A stretch of DNA of 64,000 bases from Pseudorhodobacter wandonensis (GTDB lineage: Bacteria; Pseudomonadota; Alphaproteobacteria; Rhodobacterales; Rhodobacteraceae), in NCBI RefSeq assembly GCF_001202035.1, contig NZ_LGHT01000026.1, positions 1-64,000 on the forward strand, written 5' to 3'. The notes under the pieces are model-generated. The model was not told where the DNA came from and made no database searches. It worked only from the letters and a program-made list of their open reading frames with translations. A program made the position numbers and the translations under genes. This document shows positions 25,994-34,853 of this stretch, one piece after another; the stretch's first letter is position 1; each line of letters begins with the position of its first letter.

Positions 25994-26848
25994 ATGCGCC
26001 GCCCAGTCTTACTTGTCCTGTGCCTCGGCGCAGTTGCCCTTATGGGCTGCCAAAAATCGTCAGATCAGGAAGTAAACCAGGCTTTGAAGTCGGTGAATGT
26101 GATCGACGAATCCAATTTGAACGACATCATGTTGACGGTTGGCGACCCGAATGAGGCGGTCAATTATTTCCGCAAAACCTCGGCCGAAAATCCCGACCGC
26201 ATCGATGTGAAACGCGGGCTTGCCTTGTCGCTTATCCGCGCCCAAAAAGCGCAAGAGGCAGCCAGCGTTTGGGCCGATGTCGTCGCCCACCCCGAAAGCA
26301 CAAATGATGACCGCGTGGCCTATGCCGATGCCCTGATCCGTTCCAACGAATGGGCGCGCGCCGAGGCGGAACTGAACAAGGTTCCCCCAACCCACGAAAC
26401 ATTTGAACGTTACAAGCTCGAGGCCATGGTGGCCGACAGCAAAAAGAACTGGAAAAAGGCCGACAGCTTTTATGAAATCGCAGCAGGTCTGACCACGTCA
26501 CCCGCCGGGGTTTATAACAACTGGGGCTATTCCAAACTGTCGCGCGGCGATTATCCCGGCGCGGAAAAGCTGTTCTATGACGCGCTGACCTATGACCCGC
26601 AATTGTTTACCGCCAAGAACAACATCGTTCTGGCCCGCGGCGCACAGCGCAACTACGACCTGCCGGTTATCAAGATGACCCAGATCGAACGGGCGCAACT
26701 GCTGCACACCATGGCGCTGACCGCGATCAAACAAGGCGACGTGCAGATCGGCAAAGGCCTGCTGCAAGAGGCGATCAACACGCATCCGCAGTATTTTGAG
26801 GCCGCCGAACGGTCATTGGCCGCACTTGATGCCAAGGTGACAAACTGA
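25994..26848 (+). CDS. tadD: Tetratricopeptide-repeat lipoprotein, TadD
   Basis: 284 residues. Signal and lipobox (ALMGCQKS, Cys at about 19). TPR repeats at about 50-240, clearest as PDRIDVKRGLALSLIRAQK and NNWGYSKLSRGDYPGAEKLF. The size and the position after tadC fit TadD, the pilotin-like lipoprotein. AAAAGGACG precedes the ATG. The TGA overlaps the next ATG by one base (TGATG). Confidence 0.83.
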   Translation: MRRPVLLVLCLGAVALMGCQKSSDQEVNQALKSVNVIDESNLNDIMLTVGDPNEAVNYFRKTSAENPDRIDVKRGLALSLIRAQKAQEAASVWADVVAHPESTNDDRVAYADALIRSNEWARAEAELNKVPPTHETFERYKLEAMVADSKKNWKKADSFYEIAAGLTTSPAGVYNNWGYSKLSRGDYPGAEKLFYDALTYDPQLFTAKNNIVLARGAQRNYDLPVIKMTQIERAQLLHTMALTAIKQGDVQIGKGLLQEAINTHPQYFEAAERSLAALDAKVTN

Positions 26849-27333
26849 TGGCAGAACATGCGCTCTTGTGGTTCTTACCCTTCACCCTGCCCATCGCGAT
26901 CTGGGTCGCATGGTCGGACATGAAATTCATGAAGATCCCGAACAAAGCCGTGCTGGCGCTGTTGCTGGTCTATTTGCTGGTCGGGCTGTTCGTATTCCCG
27001 CTGAAACTATACGGCTGGGGTTGGGCGCTGGCCGCCATTTTGCTGCTGATCGGCTTTATTACGACGACGGCGGGGCTTACGGGCGCGGGTGATGCCAAAT
27101 TTGCCGCCGCCATGGCCCCGTTTTTTGCCACGGCCGATATGCGTTTGGTCCTTGCCCTGTTTGCGGCCTGCCTTCTGGGCGCGTTTGCCAGCCATCGGGT
27201 ACTGAAATTCGTGCCCCCCTACCGTGCCGCATCTGCCGATTGGGAAAGCTGGACGCACAAAGACTTTCCGATGGGCCTCGCCCTTGCAGGTACGTTGCTG
27301 TTTTACCCGTTGCTGGCCGTTTCACTCGGCTAA
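26848..27333 (+). CDS. cpaA: Prepilin peptidase CpaA (TadV)
   Basis: 161-residue membrane protease of the A24 family that cleaves the Flp leaders after Gly. Both catalytic Asp sites are visible: SDMKFMKIPN (about 24-33) and TGAGDAKFAAAM (about 75-86). About five membrane segments. It lacks the N-terminal methylase domain of long PilD enzymes, as usual for TadV. Start overlaps the tadD stop (TGATG). Last classical Tad gene of this operon. Confidence 0.92.
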   Translation: MAEHALLWFLPFTLPIAIWVAWSDMKFMKIPNKAVLALLLVYLLVGLFVFPLKLYGWGWALAAILLLIGFITTTAGLTGAGDAKFAAAMAPFFATADMRLVLALFAACLLGAFASHRVLKFVPPYRAASADWESWTHKDFPMGLALAGTLLFYPLLAVSLG

Positions 27334-27402
27334 TGCGGCTTCACGCTTTTGAAACGCCCTTAGGCCAATAGTAGACATATTCCCAAACCACAGGTGCGTC
27401 AG

Positions 27403-28719
27403 ATGAACCCACAGCCTCAATTGCCAAATGTACTTGCCCCCCCTGCTTGCAGAACTCTGGCCGATGTGGGTATTTCCATGGTGATGATGCGGGACATCTT
27501 GCTCAAAACCATGTTTCGCACCAACCTTGATCTGGTTTCGGCGCTCGCCCGCGCGATTTGCCTGCCTGTCCCCCTGACGCAGGAACTGATCGACATCGCC
27601 CGCACCCAACGCCTGCTTGAGGCAACGGGCACCATGCACGCCACCTCTGGCCGCGAAATGGGGTATCAGCTGACCGATGCCGGCAAGGCACGCGCGCTGG
27701 ATGCGCTGTCACAGTCGGAATATTACGGTGCGATTCCAATCCCTTTGGATGATTACCGCATTCAGGTCGAACGCCAATCCGTGCGCAATATCCGCCTGTC
27801 GCGTGACCAGCTTTTGGGGGCGATGGGAAATCTGATTTTGCCGCCAGACCTGCTCGACAACCTTGGGCCGGCAATCACCTCGGGCCGGTCGATCCTGATG
27901 TATGGCCCGCCGGGCAACGGTAAGTCCTCTATCTCAAACGGTATTCGTGATGCGATGGGTGATAAGATCTACGTCCCCCGCGCGCTGGAATATGCAGGTC
28001 AGGTCATCACCGTCTATGACCCGATCGTCCATTCGGCAGCAGAAGAGGCTGTCGACGACCCTACATCGCTGCGCCGCACCTCGAACCGCTTTGACAATCG
28101 CTATGTCTGTTGCGAGCGCCCAACCGTTATCACAGGGGGCGAGCTGTCGCTCGATATGCTGGATTTGACCTATAATCCGACTGCCCGCACCTATCAGGCA
28201 CCGTTGCAGCTGAAATCCACCGGCGGCATCTTCATCGTTGACGACCTTGGCCGCCAAGCCGAACCGCCGCAAAAGCTGGTCAACCGCTGGATCGTGCCAT
28301 TGGAAGAGGCGCGCGATATTCTGTCGCTGCAATCGGGCGAAAAGTTCACCGTACCTTTTGATACGCTGGTCATTTTCTCGACCAACTTCCACCCGAATGA
28401 AATCTTTGACGGCGCGGCCCTGCGGCGTATCTTCTTTAAAATCAAGATCGACGGGCCAAACCAGGAAAACTTCCTTAAAATTTTCGCTATGGTTGCGCGG
28501 GCGAAAAAAATGCCACTGGATGAACGCGCCTTGGTGCATCTGATGAAGGTGAAATTCCCGACCATCCAGAACGTCTATGCCAATTACATGCCCAAATTCC
28601 TGATCGAACAGATCATCGCAATTTGTGATTTTGAAAACATCCCCTATCAGATGACTCCGGCCCTGATTGACCGCGCTTGGGGCAACATGTTCGTACGCGA
28701 AGAAAAGATCGCACATTGA
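27403..28719 (+). CDS. AAA-type ATPase with N-terminal winged-helix-like region, linked to the Tad locus
   Basis: 438 residues. The N-terminal roughly 110 residues look helical and winged-helix-like. The ATPase part has Walker A LMYGPPGNGKSSISNGI (about 165-181), a Walker B GGIFIVDDLGR (about 271-281) and sensor-1 LVIFSTNFHPNE (about 322-333). Unlike MoxR, no partner von Willebrand protein is adjacent, although TadG elsewhere in the window has one. The ATG at 27403 has AGGTG 6 nt upstream; a GTG three codons earlier is possible. It is coupled to the next gene by TGATG. Function is unknown, but its place after cpaA suggests a role in pilus assembly or its control. Confidence 0.75.
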   Translation: MNPQPQLPNVLAPPACRTLADVGISMVMMRDILLKTMFRTNLDLVSALARAICLPVPLTQELIDIARTQRLLEATGTMHATSGREMGYQLTDAGKARALDALSQSEYYGAIPIPLDDYRIQVERQSVRNIRLSRDQLLGAMGNLILPPDLLDNLGPAITSGRSILMYGPPGNGKSSISNGIRDAMGDKIYVPRALEYAGQVITVYDPIVHSAAEEAVDDPTSLRRTSNRFDNRYVCCERPTVITGGELSLDMLDLTYNPTARTYQAPLQLKSTGGIFIVDDLGRQAEPPQKLVNRWIVPLEEARDILSLQSGEKFTVPFDTLVIFSTNFHPNEIFDGAALRRIFFKIKIDGPNQENFLKIFAMVARAKKMPLDERALVHLMKVKFPTIQNVYANYMPKFLIEQIIAICDFENIPYQMTPALIDRAWGNMFVREEKIAH

Positions 28720-29543
28720 TGCAAGGGATTGGCGTCGCAGGTTGCGGGCGTATGGGCGGGCCAATGCTTGCCGCTTTGCGCCGCGCGGGGTTTGATGCGC
28801 AGGGGTTTGATGTCCGCCCTGCGGCCGATTTTCCGGGCCTGCCTGTCACCAATGACGCCGCAACCTTTGCCAAGCCGCTGAAAACCCTGATCACGGTCGT
28901 GCGGGATGCCGATCAAACCGATGATGTCTTGTTTGGGGCCACCGGCTTTGCGCAGGCGCCATTGCTGGAAACCATCGTTATCTCCTCCACCCTGTCCCCG
29001 CGCTATGTGCGGGGCTTGCGCGCCCGTATCCCAGCCCAAATCGCCTTGGTTGATGCCCCGATGTCCGGCGCCGCAATCGCCGCCCAAGAGGCGCGGCTGT
29101 CGTTTATGCTCGGCGGGGCCGAGGATGATCTGAACCGGCTTCAGCCGCTGTTTGCCGCAATGGGCCAGCATTTCCACCGCATGGGCGGCTTTGGCGACGG
29201 CATGGCCGCCAAGGTGCTGAACAACCTGCTTGCGGCAACCAATACCGCCATGACGCGCATGGTGCTGGATTGGGCCGATGCCCAAGGCATTGATGAAAAA
29301 CGGCTTCTCGCCCTCATCCAAACCTCGTCGGGCCAAAACTGGCTTGCTTCGGGCTTTGACACGATTGAATTCGCGCGCGATGGCCATGACCCCGAAAACA
29401 CCATCGGCATTTTGGTCAAGGATGTCGCCGCCGCATTGGATGCCGCCCCCAAAGACGCAGACCTGACCCTGCCGCAAACCGTGCAGAACGCGCTCAAAAC
29501 CCTGCGCCCGCGCAAGGCCTATAGCGTTTCGACTTTAACTTGA
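28719..29543 (+). CDS. 3-hydroxyisobutyrate dehydrogenase-family NAD(P)-dependent oxidoreductase
   Basis: 274 residues. N-terminal Rossmann fold IGVAGCGRMGGPMLAALRRAG (motif GxGxMG at about 6-12), substrate-binding VDAPMSGAAIAAQEARLS (about 118-135; family pattern DAPVSGG), and the catalytic lysine in MAAKVLNNLL (about 166-175). The family reduces or oxidises beta-hydroxyacids. The start is within the upstream stop (TGATG), so it is co-translated with the ATPase, which is unexpected for a metabolic enzyme. The substrate is unknown. Its 3' end enters a large palindrome. Confidence 0.85.
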   Translation: MQGIGVAGCGRMGGPMLAALRRAGFDAQGFDVRPAADFPGLPVTNDAATFAKPLKTLITVVRDADQTDDVLFGATGFAQAPLLETIVISSTLSPRYVRGLRARIPAQIALVDAPMSGAAIAAQEARLSFMLGGAEDDLNRLQPLFAAMGQHFHRMGGFGDGMAAKVLNNLLAATNTAMTRMVLDWADAQGIDEKRLLALIQTSSGQNWLASGFDTIEFARDGHDPENTIGILVKDVAAALDAAPKDADLTLPQTVQNALKTLRPRKAYSVSTLT

Positions 29544-29621
29544 CCCAGATCACATCGCATAACGCGTTGAAATCTTTGATTTCAGGCAGCGTTATGTGAT
29601 TCAGGTTTAAGTCGAAACGCT
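29523..29621. terminator. About 100-bp imperfect palindrome between convergent genes
   Basis: Outer arms AGCGTTTCGACTT (from 29523) and AAGTCGAAACGCT (ending 29621) are perfect complements. Inner parts also pair with bulges, for example ATCACAT with ATGTGAT, AACGC with GCGTT, and GAAATC with GATTTC at the tip. It covers the last codons and stop of the upstream gene and ends exactly at the stop of the convergent gene. Likely a bidirectional terminator; its length is unusual. Confidence 0.7.
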
Positions 29622-30167
29622 TTAGAACAGGCGCACCCCGTTTTCCGTCACCATCGCGTCCAGCCTTTGATCTGTCGGCTCTATCGGGACGGCTGCCATT
29701 TCCTGCCCTGCAAAGGCAAATCCGACGGCCAGAACAGACCCCCGCGCGCGCAAACCCTCTAGCGTCCGGTCATAAAACCCGCCGCCATAGCCCAGCCGAT
29801 AGCCGCGGGCATCAAACCCCACCAGCGGCACAATCAGCACCTCCGGCTCGACCCAGGCCCCTTCGGCCGGAATCATCGCGCCGAATTCGCCCGCCACCAG
29901 TGCACATCCTGGCGACCATTCGCGAAACCGCAACGCCTGCCCCGCCCCCATGATCACCGGCACACAGACCACACCCTGATGCGCGGCCATCGCGGGCAGC
30001 GGGTCAATCTCGGTCCGCATCGGCATATAACCGGCCAAAACGCGGCCGCGCTGATCGGCCAGAAAATCCGCCAAAATCTCGGCCGCTTGGCCCTGCCCCG
30101 CGTCAAACGCCCGTTTGCGCGCCGCAAATGCCTGCGCCCGTGCAGCTTTCTTTACAGCAATATCCAC
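29622..30167 (-). CDS. 5-formyltetrahydrofolate cyclo-ligase
   Basis: 181 residues. Converts 5-formyl-THF to 5,10-methenyl-THF with ATP. Family blocks: AGYMPMRTEIDPLPAM (about 61-76), CVPVIMGAGQALRFREW, and the hallmark LIVPLVGFDARGYRLGYGGGFYDRTL (about 131-156, split). It starts at GTG inside the 3' end of mgtE (16-nt overlap), with GGAG 8 nt upstream, so the two are translated from one message. Confidence 0.92.
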   Translation of the reverse strand: MDIAVKKAARAQAFAARKRAFDAGQGQAAEILADFLADQRGRVLAGYMPMRTEIDPLPAMAAHQGVVCVPVIMGAGQALRFREWSPGCALVAGEFGAMIPAEGAWVEPEVLIVPLVGFDARGYRLGYGGGFYDRTLEGLRARGSVLAVGFAFAGQEMAAVPIEPTDQRLDAMVTENGVRLF

Positions 30168-31522
30168 GATGCCAGCTCCAAGAACGCAAAGAAACCAACG
30201 ACATCTGTCACCGTTGTCACAAACGGCCCCGAAGCAAGCGCCGGGTCAATGCCTAACCGCTGCAAGGTCATCGGAATCAGAATGCCCCCCGCTGCCGCCG
30301 CGATCAGCGTCAAAATCATCGCCACCCCGATCACCAGCGCCAGCATCGGCAACCCGAACCAAAACCCCGCAATCAGCGCCATCAGCAACCCGAACACACA
30401 GCCGTTAATCGCGCCCACTGCCGCCTCACGCCGAATAACCCGAAAGGCGTTCTGCGCCGTCAAATCGCGCGTGGCCAGTGCGCGCACCGCCACCGTCATC
30501 GTCTGCGTCCCCGCATTGCCGCCCATCGAGGCGACAATCGGCATCAGCACCGCCAAGGCCACCAGTTGGTTAATCGAATCCGTAAATTCCGAGATCACCA
30601 TTGACGCCAAAATCGCAGTAAACAGGTTCACCAACAGCCAAACCGCCCGGCCCTTTGCGGCCTCGAAAATCGTATCCGACAGGCTGGCTTCATCGCCAAC
30701 ACCAGCCATACGCAGCATGTCTTCCTCATGCTCTTCGTCCAGCACGTTCATCGCGTCATCGATGGTAATGACGCCAACCAACCGGTCGTTTTCATCGACC
30801 ACAGGGCAGGAAATCAGGTGATACTGGTTAAAGATATAGGCCACATCGGCCTCGGGCTCGGTCGCCTCGATCGTGCGAAAGCTGTCTTCCTCAATCTCTT
30901 TCAACGGCACTTCGCGGCGCGACGAAAGCACCCGCCCCAGCGTCACATAGCCCTTGGGCTTCATCGCGGGGTCAACCAGAATCACATGGTAGAACTGGTC
31001 CGGCAATCCTTCATTTGATCGCATGTAATCAATGGCTTGCCCAACATTCCAATGCTCGGGCGCCACAACCACCTCGCGCTGCATCAAACGGCCGGCCGAA
31101 TAATCGGGATAGGAAAGCGCCTGTTCAACCGCCACCCTGTCCGCCGCCTCAAGCGCGCCCAGAATGCGGTCGTGGTCTTCTTCCTCAAGGTCTTCCAGAA
31201 TGTCGACAACGTCGTCGGTATCCAGCTCGCGCACAGCCTCAGCCAGAACATCCGGCGACAGCTGGTCGATCACCTCTTCGCGGATGTTTTCATCCAGTTC
31301 CGACAGAATCTCGCCGTCAATCCCATCTGGCCACAACGCAATCAGATCGCGACGGTCGCTCGGGCTGATCTGCTCCAAAAGGTCGGCAATATCCGCCGCG
31401 TGCAGCGGGTCCAGCAACTCATCCAGCCGCGTTGCATCCTGCGCCTCGACCGCATCCTGAATGGCCTCGACCCGGCGGGCATCCAGCACATCTTCGTCCA
31501 ATTCTTCGATGTCGTCGGACAT
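30152..31522 (-). CDS. mgtE: Magnesium transporter MgtE
   Basis: 456 residues. Cytosolic MgtE N domain (about 25-130; ADIADLLEQISPSDRRDLIAL), paired CBS domains (about 140-260; SCPVVDENDRLVGVITIDDAMNVL), then a C-terminal membrane domain with five helices (about 290-455) carrying PIVASMGGNAGTQTMTVAVRAL, the Mg2+ pathway signature. Its gating by intracellular Mg2+ is known for the family. No Mg riboswitch was recognised in the 129-nt region upstream. Ends inside the cyclo-ligase start. Confidence 0.95.
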   Translation of the reverse strand: MSDDIEELDEDVLDARRVEAIQDAVEAQDATRLDELLDPLHAADIADLLEQISPSDRRDLIALWPDGIDGEILSELDENIREEVIDQLSPDVLAEAVRELDTDDVVDILEDLEEEDHDRILGALEAADRVAVEQALSYPDYSAGRLMQREVVVAPEHWNVGQAIDYMRSNEGLPDQFYHVILVDPAMKPKGYVTLGRVLSSRREVPLKEIEEDSFRTIEATEPEADVAYIFNQYHLISCPVVDENDRLVGVITIDDAMNVLDEEHEEDMLRMAGVGDEASLSDTIFEAAKGRAVWLLVNLFTAILASMVISEFTDSINQLVALAVLMPIVASMGGNAGTQTMTVAVRALATRDLTAQNAFRVIRREAAVGAINGCVFGLLMALIAGFWFGLPMLALVIGVAMILTLIAAAAGGILIPMTLQRLGIDPALASGPFVTTVTDVVGFFAFLELASWILL

Positions 31523-31651
31523 AAATCCCCCTTAGGCCTGATTACCGCGACCCTACGATAAAGTGCTTCAAAGAAACAGGGGTGACAGGCAAATTTACTA
31601 CGCCCGCAAAACGGCTTACTATGACGCAAAACACAGTTACAGGCGCGTAAA

Positions 31652-32932
31652 ATGACGGAAATCCTCCTCGGCCAAACCCTCTCCTTTCACGGCGACCCCT
31701 TTGTTCTGGGGCCGGAATCCGTGCGGGTTGAACGCCAAGGCGCCGTCGTGCTGTTGGGGGGCGAGATCATCGACACCGGCACAGCCGATGCAATGCGCAA
31801 GGCCTACCCGCAAGCCGCCATTACAGATCACGGCAACTGCTTGATTTCACCGGGTTTTATTGACCCGCATGTCCATTACCCGCAAACCGCTATTATCGCC
31901 AGCTGGGGCAAACGGCTGATCGACTGGCTCAACACCTACACCTTCCCCGAGGAAATGCGCTTTGCCGACCCCGCCTATGCGGCCGAGGTCGCCGCGCGGT
32001 ATTTCGACCTTACTCTGGCCAATGGCACCACCACCGTTTGCTCTTATGCCACCATCCACCCCGCCAGCGTCGATGCGTTTTTCGACGCCGCCAAAACCCG
32101 CGGTCTACGGGCCTATGCAGGCAAAACCTGTATGGACCGCAATGCACCCAATGGCCTGCAAGACACTGCAAAATCCGCCTATGATGACAGCAAGAACCTG
32201 CTGGAAAAATGGCACGGGGTTGATCGGCTGTCCTACGTCATCACCCCCCGCTTTTCGCCCACCTCGACGCCTGACCAACTCTCAGCCCTCGGCGCACTCT
32301 GGCACGAGAACCAATCCTGCCTGATGCAAACCCATTTGTCTGAACAAACCGACGAAATCGCTTGGGTCAAAACCCTGTTCCCCACCGCCTGCGACTACCT
32401 TGATACTTACGAACAGCACGGCCTTTTGGGCATGGGCGGCCTTTACGGCCACGCAATCCACCTTGAACCGCGCGAGGTTGACCGCCTGACCGAGGTCGGC
32501 GCCAGCCTGATCCACTGCCCCACCTCAAACACGTTCATCGGCTCTGGCCTGTTTGATATGGAATCGATGGTCGCGCGCGGGTTGCGCGTCGGCCTCGCCA
32601 CCGATACCGGCGGCGGCTCGTCCTTCTCGATGCTGCGCACAATGGCTGCGGCTTATGAGGTGGCACAACTGCGCGGCACCTCGCTGCACCCCGCCCAACT
32701 TTGGTGGCTGGCCACCCAGGGCTCGGCCCGCGCCCTGCATGCCGAAAAGAAAATCGGAAATATCGCCAAAGGGCTCGAGGCCGATCTGGTCGTCATCGAC
32801 CTCGCCTCTACCGCCGCCATCGAACAGGCCACCCGCCGCGCCGAAACCATCTGGCAATCGGTTTTCCCCACCATCATGATGGGCGATGACCGCGCAGTCA
32901 AAGCCGTCTACATCGCAGGCAAACTACGCTAA
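31652..32932 (+). CDS. guaD: Guanine deaminase
   Basis: 426 residues. Zn amidohydrolase turning guanine into xanthine. Metal and active-site blocks: FIDPHVHYPQTAII (HxH at about 75-77), MQTHLSEQTDEI (about 227-238), YGHAIHLEPREVD, and the metal Asp in GLATDTGGGSSFSM (about 315-328). The NGTTTVCSYATIHP segment is typical of GuaD. Monocistronic and divergent from mgtE. A dispersed repeat that may serve as terminator begins 12 nt after the stop. With the neighbouring amidohydrolase it suggests purine salvage. Confidence 0.93.
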   Translation: MTEILLGQTLSFHGDPFVLGPESVRVERQGAVVLLGGEIIDTGTADAMRKAYPQAAITDHGNCLISPGFIDPHVHYPQTAIIASWGKRLIDWLNTYTFPEEMRFADPAYAAEVAARYFDLTLANGTTTVCSYATIHPASVDAFFDAAKTRGLRAYAGKTCMDRNAPNGLQDTAKSAYDDSKNLLEKWHGVDRLSYVITPRFSPTSTPDQLSALGALWHENQSCLMQTHLSEQTDEIAWVKTLFPTACDYLDTYEQHGLLGMGGLYGHAIHLEPREVDRLTEVGASLIHCPTSNTFIGSGLFDMESMVARGLRVGLATDTGGGSSFSMLRTMAAAYEVAQLRGTSLHPAQLWWLATQGSARALHAEKKIGNIAKGLEADLVVIDLASTAAIEQATRRAETIWQSVFPTIMMGDDRAVKAVYIAGKLR

Positions 32933-32943
32933 CCCGCTTTCTT

Positions 32944-33028
32944 TTCGGCAAAAATATCCCGGGGGATCGTTGCATTGCAGGGCAATGCAACCTCGCCTTC
33001 AGGCGCAGGGGGGCAGCGCCCCCGCCCC
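32944..33028 (+). repeat. Dispersed intergenic repeat, long form (copy 2)
   Basis: TTCGGCAAAAATATCCCGGG, then GTTGCATTGC-AGG-GCAATGCAA (perfect 9-bp palindrome arms), then GCCTTCAGGC and GGGGGGC-AGC-GCCCCC stems. Shares all modules in the same order with the reverse-oriented copy at 42894-42985. Placed between convergent guaD and the RraB-like gene. Confidence 0.75.
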
Positions 33029-33030
33029 AG

Positions 33031-33351
33031 TTACTCCACCAATTCCCAACCATCCGGCTCAAAGCCGAACTTCAACGCCACCTCGGTCGCGCGCTTTTCT
33101 TCGGCCCAAATCGCGGCGGCCGAAATCTCCATCTCGCCCGTCCGCGCTTCCAGCGTCTCGCCGTCCTCATCCTGCCGCGTTACAAATCCCAGCGCTTTCA
33201 ACGCCTTCTCGGCCGCTGCAAAGGGTGCATCCACCTCATCGGCCAAGAACAAAAAGTTCACCACGGCGCGTTTGGGCAGGCTTTCAATCTTGCCAATCTC
33301 GACAAAGGTTTCAAACGTCTCGGCTTGCTGGGCTTTGTAATCATGGCTCAT
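33031..33351 (-). CDS. RraB-like ribonuclease E inhibitor domain protein
   Basis: 106 residues forming one RraB-type domain: KRAVVNFLFLADEVDAPFAAAEKALKALGF (in order over about 27-56) and a C-terminal GFEPDGWELVE. RraB-type proteins bind and modulate RNase E in gammaproteobacteria; in alphaproteobacteria the role is not established. Small acidic protein, no signal. Ends against the dispersed repeat. Confidence 0.75.
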   Translation of the reverse strand: MSHDYKAQQAETFETFVEIGKIESLPKRAVVNFLFLADEVDAPFAAAEKALKALGFVTRQDEDGETLEARTGEMEISAAAIWAEEKRATEVALKFGFEPDGWELVE

Positions 33352-33411
33352 GGCGGCATCCTTTGTTCAGCTTTCCCCTTTCCTGCCCAAAGCCGGCCCC
33401 CATCGCAAGCC

Positions 33412-34746
33412 CTATTCCATCAAGCGCCGTGCCAGCTGGTTTTGCCGTGCCACCACCCTGCCCAGATCAATCGTCACCATCGCGCCGCCCCGCACCACCT
33501 CGCGCCCTTCCACAATCAAATCCCGCACCCGCATCGGCCCCGCCAGCAAAAATGCCACGGGGTCCCAAGACCCTGCCGCCTCAATCCCCGACACATCCCA
33601 AATCGCAATATCGGCGCGCTTGCCCACCGCAATCGAACCACAATCCTTGCGCCCCAGCACCCGCGCCCCGCCCAGTGTGGCTATCTCCAACGCCTCACGC
33701 GCGCTCATCGCATCGGCGCCCCGCGTCACCCGCTGCAACAGCATCGCCTGCCGCGCCTCGGCCACCAGATTACCCGCATCATTGCTGGCCGAGCCATCAA
33801 CCCCCAGCCCCACCTTTACACCAGCGTCGCGCATCGCCCGCACCGGTGCAATCCCCGACCCAAGCCTGCAATTGGAACAGGGGCAATGCGCCACGCCCGT
33901 GCCAGTTCGTGCAAACAAATCAATCTCTTGCCCGTCCAGCTTCACACAATGCGCATGCCAGACATCATCGCCCACCCAGCCCAGATCCTCGGCATATTGC
34001 CCCGGTCGGCAGCCTAATTTTTCCAGGGAATAGGCAATATCCTCATCATTCTCGGCCAAATGCGTGTGCAGCATCACGCCTTTATCGCGCGCCAACAACG
34101 CCGCATCACGCATCAGATCGCGGCTGACCGAAAACGGCGAACATGGCGCAATGCCCACCCGCACCATCGCGCCCTCAGCCCTGTCATGGAACCGGTCCAC
34201 CACCCGAATGCAATCTTCCAAAATCGCGGCCTCACGTTCCACCAGCGCGTCAGGGGGCAGCCCGCCATCGCTCTCGCCAATGCTCATCGCGCCACGTGTG
34301 GGGTGAAAGCGCAAGCCAACCTCACCCGCCGCCGCAATCGTATCATCCAGCCGCGCGCCATTGGGATACATATACAAATGGTCCGAGGTCATACTGCACC
34401 CCGTCAGCGCCAGTTCCGCCAAACCCACCTGCGCCGAGGTAAAAATCTCTTCCGGCCCGAACCGCGCCCAAATCGGATAAAGCGTTTTCAGCCAGCCAAA
34501 CAGCAGCGCATCCTGCCCCCCCGGCACCGCCCGCGTCAGGGTTTGGTACAAATGATGATGGGTGTTCACCAAACCCGGCGTCACCACACAGCCCCGCGCA
34601 TCAATCACCCGGCCAACTGTTGCCAACCCAACTCCCACGGCAGCGATAACCCCGTCGCGCAGCAAAACATCAGCGCCCGCCAGCTCGCGCCGCGCATTAT
34701 CCATCGTCACCAAAACTTCGGCGTTTTTGACTAAAATTTCGTTCAT
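33412..34746 (-). CDS. 8-oxoguanine deaminase-type amidohydrolase
   Basis: 444 residues of the amidohydrolase superfamily. Blocks: TPGLVNTHHHLYQTLTRAVP (about 56-75), MTSDHLYMYPNGA, VGIAPCSPFSVS, LHTHLAENDEDI (about 228-239), WHAHCVKLDG, and the metal Asp in GLGVDGSASNDAGN (about 313-326). The NTHHHLYQ form with this architecture is the pattern of 8-oxoguanine deaminases and the related hydroxyatrazine hydrolase group. Located close to guaD on the opposite strand, so it fits purine catabolism. Substrate is inferred. Confidence 0.82.
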   Translation of the reverse strand: MNEILVKNAEVLVTMDNARRELAGADVLLRDGVIAAVGVGLATVGRVIDARGCVVTPGLVNTHHHLYQTLTRAVPGGQDALLFGWLKTLYPIWARFGPEEIFTSAQVGLAELALTGCSMTSDHLYMYPNGARLDDTIAAAGEVGLRFHPTRGAMSIGESDGGLPPDALVEREAAILEDCIRVVDRFHDRAEGAMVRVGIAPCSPFSVSRDLMRDAALLARDKGVMLHTHLAENDEDIAYSLEKLGCRPGQYAEDLGWVGDDVWHAHCVKLDGQEIDLFARTGTGVAHCPCSNCRLGSGIAPVRAMRDAGVKVGLGVDGSASNDAGNLVAEARQAMLLQRVTRGADAMSAREALEIATLGGARVLGRKDCGSIAVGKRADIAIWDVSGIEAAGSWDPVAFLLAGPMRVRDLIVEGREVVRGGAMVTIDLGRVVARQNQLARRLME

Positions 34747-34853
34747 TTTACAGGCCCATTTTCACCCCCCTTCGGTGAAACAGGCCCAAATTGCGCGACA
34801 GAAGGGGGAAAAAGGACTCGCGCAGGCAGGTCGAATTTACCTTAAATCATCCA

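Noticed and set aside
29538-29553. FNR/FnrL-like sequence TTGACCCAGATCAC
   Set aside because: It lies in a convergent gap with no promoter expected and is part of the long palindrome; resemblance to TTGAT-N4-ATCAA is probably chance.
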